A DNA stretch of 64,000 nt from Scytonematopsis contorta HA4267-MV1 (lineage in GTDB: Bacteria > Cyanobacteriota > Cyanobacteriia > Cyanobacteriales > Nostocaceae), in contig JAHHIC010000066.1 in NCBI GenBank assembly GCA_019359035.1, positions 186,001-250,000 of the forward strand, written 5' to 3'. Position numbers and translations under genes: made by a program. Position 1 is the first letter of the stretch; the number at the start of each line of letters is the position of its first letter. Of this stretch, positions 61,248 through 64,000 are shown one piece after another. The notes below the pieces were generated by a model. That model made no database searches, had not been told where the DNA came from, and saw nothing but the letters and a program-made list of their open reading frames with translations.

Positions 61248-62642
61248 ATGAATATGAATCGACACGAATCCGCAACAGAGTTCGCACAGTCATCTCTAAC
61301 CAGGCTTAAAGAGGTTATGGAGGTGGGTGATGATAGTAGTGAAGAATTCCTACGCAGTATTTTTGATTCGGTGCAGGCGTCTATATTTGTTGTAGATGTA
61401 CTGAAAAATGGCGACTTTTGCTATGTAGCGCTTAACCCTGCTCATGAACAGTGGACTGGTATTCTTTCTGAAGACATTAAGGGTAAAAAGCCAGAGGATA
61501 TTCTTTGTCTGAGTGATGCGGTGAAAGTGCGTAAGCATTATAGTGATTGCGTGCGTTTTGGTAAAAAGATTTCTTACGAGCAGTGTTTGCAGTTCCAAGG
61601 GGTTCCGACGTGGTGGAAAACCAGTTTAACTCCTTTGTTTAATAGTGAATCTCGGATTTATCGTTTAGTTGGTATCAGTACTAACATTAACCAGCAGAAG
61701 GAGACGGAAGAAGCACTCCGCAAACAAGGGGAAAGGGAGCATCTGTTGGAAAGAGTTGCTACTTCTATTCGTCAGGGTTCTGCCAACGATGTCTTGTTGA
61801 ATCAGACTGTGAACGATGTTCGACAATTTTTGAATTGCGATCGCGTTTTAATTTATAGATTTGCAGCGGACTGGTCTGGAGAAGTAATAGTAGAATCAAG
61901 CGCAAGACCTTGGGCTAAAGTATTGGGTAGTCAGGTAAAAGACTCGTGTTTTAGTGAAAAACAGGTTGAAGCCTATAAAAAAGGTCGAATCCAAGCTGTG
62001 GAAGATATCTATTCAGGTGGATTACATCCCTGTTATAGAGATTTATTAGCACAATTTGAAGTACGAGCAAATATGGTGGTGCCAATTTTAGCTAATTCCG
62101 ATTTATGGGGATTATTGATTATTCACCATTGCCAGGAAGCACGTCAATGGCATAGCTGGGAAAGTGATTTACTAAAACAACTGACAATTCAACTGGGAAT
62201 CGCAGTACAACAATCTCTTGAGGTTTCTTCACTACACTGTCAACTTAAAGAATTAGAATTACGTTTTCAAAGCCAATCAGTTCAATTAGAACAGGCTCTC
62301 AATAGGGAAAAGATAGCAATAAATATAACTGAAGAACTCCGCAATGGTAAGGATGAGCATTTAGCGTTAGAAAGTGCTGTAACTCAGTTAGCTATGATAT
62401 TACAGCTCACAGGTTGCCATGTTGAACTTTACAACAGCAACTACCAAAAAGCTACTATTGTTTGCGAGTATGGAAATATCACAGCATCACAGGGAATAAC
62501 ACGAGATGTAGCGGACTATCCAAAAATTTACCAGCCGCTATTGCGAAAAAAACACTTACAATTTGGGGAAATCGTTTCTGGATGGAACCCAAAATTAAAT
62601 GTTGCCATGCAATTAGCTTACCCAATTTATGACGCACTGTGA
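61248..62642 (+). CDS. PAS-GAF sensor protein with incomplete second GAF and no kinase output domain
   Basis: PAS (SIFVVDVLKNGDFCYVALNPAHEQWTG); GAF (NCDRVLIYRFAADWSGEVIVES..GGLHPCYRDLLAQFEVRANMVVPIL); ends LAYPIYDAL. Confidence 0.85.
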   Translation: MNMNRHESATEFAQSSLTRLKEVMEVGDDSSEEFLRSIFDSVQASIFVVDVLKNGDFCYVALNPAHEQWTGILSEDIKGKKPEDILCLSDAVKVRKHYSDCVRFGKKISYEQCLQFQGVPTWWKTSLTPLFNSESRIYRLVGISTNINQQKETEEALRKQGEREHLLERVATSIRQGSANDVLLNQTVNDVRQFLNCDRVLIYRFAADWSGEVIVESSARPWAKVLGSQVKDSCFSEKQVEAYKKGRIQAVEDIYSGGLHPCYRDLLAQFEVRANMVVPILANSDLWGLLIIHHCQEARQWHSWESDLLKQLTIQLGIAVQQSLEVSSLHCQLKELELRFQSQSVQLEQALNREKIAINITEELRNGKDEHLALESAVTQLAMILQLTGCHVELYNSNYQKATIVCEYGNITASQGITRDVADYPKIYQPLLRKKHLQFGEIVSGWNPKLNVAMQLAYPIYDAL

Positions 62643-62967
62643 TAATATTTATATTAGTATTTATACTTGTGATTAATTTAAATCGGAATAAGAATTTTTG
62701 TATCTTGTATGTCACTATCTTAATGTGATGGAGGTAGATTTTACTTGTGTAGATGCGATTTAAATCGCTAGGAGCAAAAGACTAAATTATAATAATTGGA
62801 AGCCAGTAATTTGACACATAAATTATCATTCAGCACAAAACGCCACAGTTTATGCTAGAGTTGTGTACAGATGATTGAATTCGGCTGGTAAAGTTTGTTG
62901 TTGTCTACACCTATTACAGACCTCTCCGAATCGAAATCTCTACACTTTCTGATTTTGGAGAAGTTCT

Positions 62968-63297
62968 ATGTCAATTTATGTCGGTAACCTGTCTTATGAA
63001 GTTCAAGAGGACGATATTAGACGGGTTTTTAATGAGTACGGCACAGTAAAAAGAGTTCAACTACCTGTAGACCGGGAAACTGGTAGGGTAAGAGGTTTTG
63101 CATTTGTAGAGATGGATTCGGAAGCGGAGGAAACAGCAGCTATCGAAGCACTTGACGGTGCTGAGTGGATGGGTCGTAACTTAAAAGTTAACAAAGCGAA
63201 GCCCAAACCAGATTCCGGTGGTGGTTCATTCGGTGGTGGTGGTAGACGAGGAGGAAATAATAGCGGTGGGGGTGGATACTCCTCCAGACGTTACTAA
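62968..63297 (+). CDS. RRM-type RNA-binding protein with Gly-rich tail
   Basis: MSIYVGNLSYEVQEDDIRRVFNEYG..RGFAFVEM; GGGSFGGGGRRGG tail. Confidence 0.95.
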   Translation: MSIYVGNLSYEVQEDDIRRVFNEYGTVKRVQLPVDRETGRVRGFAFVEMDSEAEETAAIEALDGAEWMGRNLKVNKAKPKPDSGGGSFGGGGRRGGNNSGGGGYSSRRY

Positions 63298-63344
63298 AGT
63301 AATTTATTTGCTATAAGAGTACCGAACTCTAAGCGTCGTATAAT

Positions 63345-63371
63345 AGGCGGACAAGGAGTCTGCCTTTTTTA
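63345..63371 (+). terminator. Hairpin/T-tract between rbp and rpsU
   Basis: AGGCGGACAAGGAGTCTGCCTTTTTT. Confidence 0.7.
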
Positions 63372-63410
63372 TTGCATACAAAGTTCACCGTAGTTTAGTA
63401 GGAATATAGA

Positions 63411-63599
63411 ATGACCCAAATCGTAGTAGGCGAAAACGAAGGTATTGAATCAGCCATTCGTAGATTTAAACGGGAAGTATCCAAAGCGGAAATTTTCCCT
63501 GACTTCAAAAAGCACCGCCATTTTGAAACTCCTTTACAAAAACGTAAGCGTAAAGCGCTTGCTAAACACAAACAACGTAAAAGACGTTTCCGTACCTAA
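63411..63599 (+). CDS. rpsU: 30S ribosomal protein S21
   Basis: [48 protein letters not shown]. Confidence 0.97.
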   Translation: MTQIVVGENEGIESAIRRFKREVSKAEIFPDFKKHRHFETPLQKRKRKALAKHKQRKRRFRT

Positions 63600-63609
63600 A
63601 AGCAACAAA

Positions 63610-63637
63610 AAGGACTTCCTTGTCCTTGTTTTTTTAT
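63610..63637 (+). terminator. Terminator after rpsU
   Basis: AAAGGACTTCCTTGTCCTTGTTTTTTT. Confidence 0.8.
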
Positions 63638-63702
63638 GGCAGTTTTTTCATTAAAGGTGCTGGGTGCGTTACGAGTGAGGTATTAAATAAATTTCCTCAC
63701 GA

Positions 63703-64000
63703 CTAACGCAAAACGGAAATTACCCGGATTAAATAATGCGTCAAAGTAAACGCATCCACACCTAACTCGGTTCTTTCCTGCGCTGCCAAAATTCCAGCTT
63801 CTGCGTGCCACCAAGCAGCAGTGGTAATTATTTTTTCTAATGGAATCTGCTTAATAGCTCCTTGTGCCAATAATCCAGCTAGTAAACCAGTCAATACATC
63901 TCCACTTCCACCCCGTGCCAATGCTGGTGTGCTTTCAGGTATAATCCATACTGAACCTTGGGGATTAGCAATTGCAGTACGCGACCCTTTTAATAATACA
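63703..64000 (-). CDS. nnrD: NAD(P)H-hydrate dehydratase (ADP/ATP-dependent), C-terminal part; continues beyond the window
   Basis: GSRTAIANPQGSVWIIPESTPALARGGSGDVLTGLLAGLLAQ; open to the window edge. Confidence 0.92.
   Translation of the reverse strand, partial: VLLKGSRTAIANPQGSVWIIPESTPALARGGSGDVLTGLLAGLLAQGAIKQIPLEKIITTAAWWHAEAGILAAQERTELGVDAFTLTHYLIRVISVLR

Overview
The window is chromosomal DNA from a filamentous, Nostocales-like cyanobacterium. The assignment rests on SigA, HLIP, an OCP C-terminal-domain homologue, an rbp-rpsU pair, GyrB with an intein, and many heptameric short tandem repeats. It opens with a phosphoketolase/acetate module (xfp 3' end, gap1-like, tal, ackA). Housekeeping and regulatory genes follow: ftsH, two tandem histidine-kinase-like genes, ftsE, a WecG-type glycosyltransferase, a response regulator, a REC-GAF-PP2C phosphatase with an anti-sigma kinase, queG, MacA/MacB-like export genes, gyrA/parC, an HLIP gene and sigA. 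From about 42 to 57 kb lies an accessory-like region. It holds a reversed-order Phd/YoeB-like pair, a 5'-truncated cysteine desulfurase beside an SF2 helicase and a relic of a second helicase copy, Uma2 and restriction-like genes, a DUF6883/DUF4926-like pair, intein-bearing gyrB, a HEIGH-motif protein and a tandem Uma2 array. The end of the window carries miaA, glcD, a GHL10-like hydrolase, a PAS-GAF protein, rbp-rpsU and the edge of nnrD. The strongest unexplained signal is several families of dispersed palindromic elements. Tandem arrays with different unit lengths (6, 9, 10, 11, 15, about 20 and 30 bp) abut their ends. In the longer arrays the units are most uniform next to the palindrome and decay away from it, which suggests polar growth from the hairpin. 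All calls are by eye from sequence and motif recognition; no searches were run.
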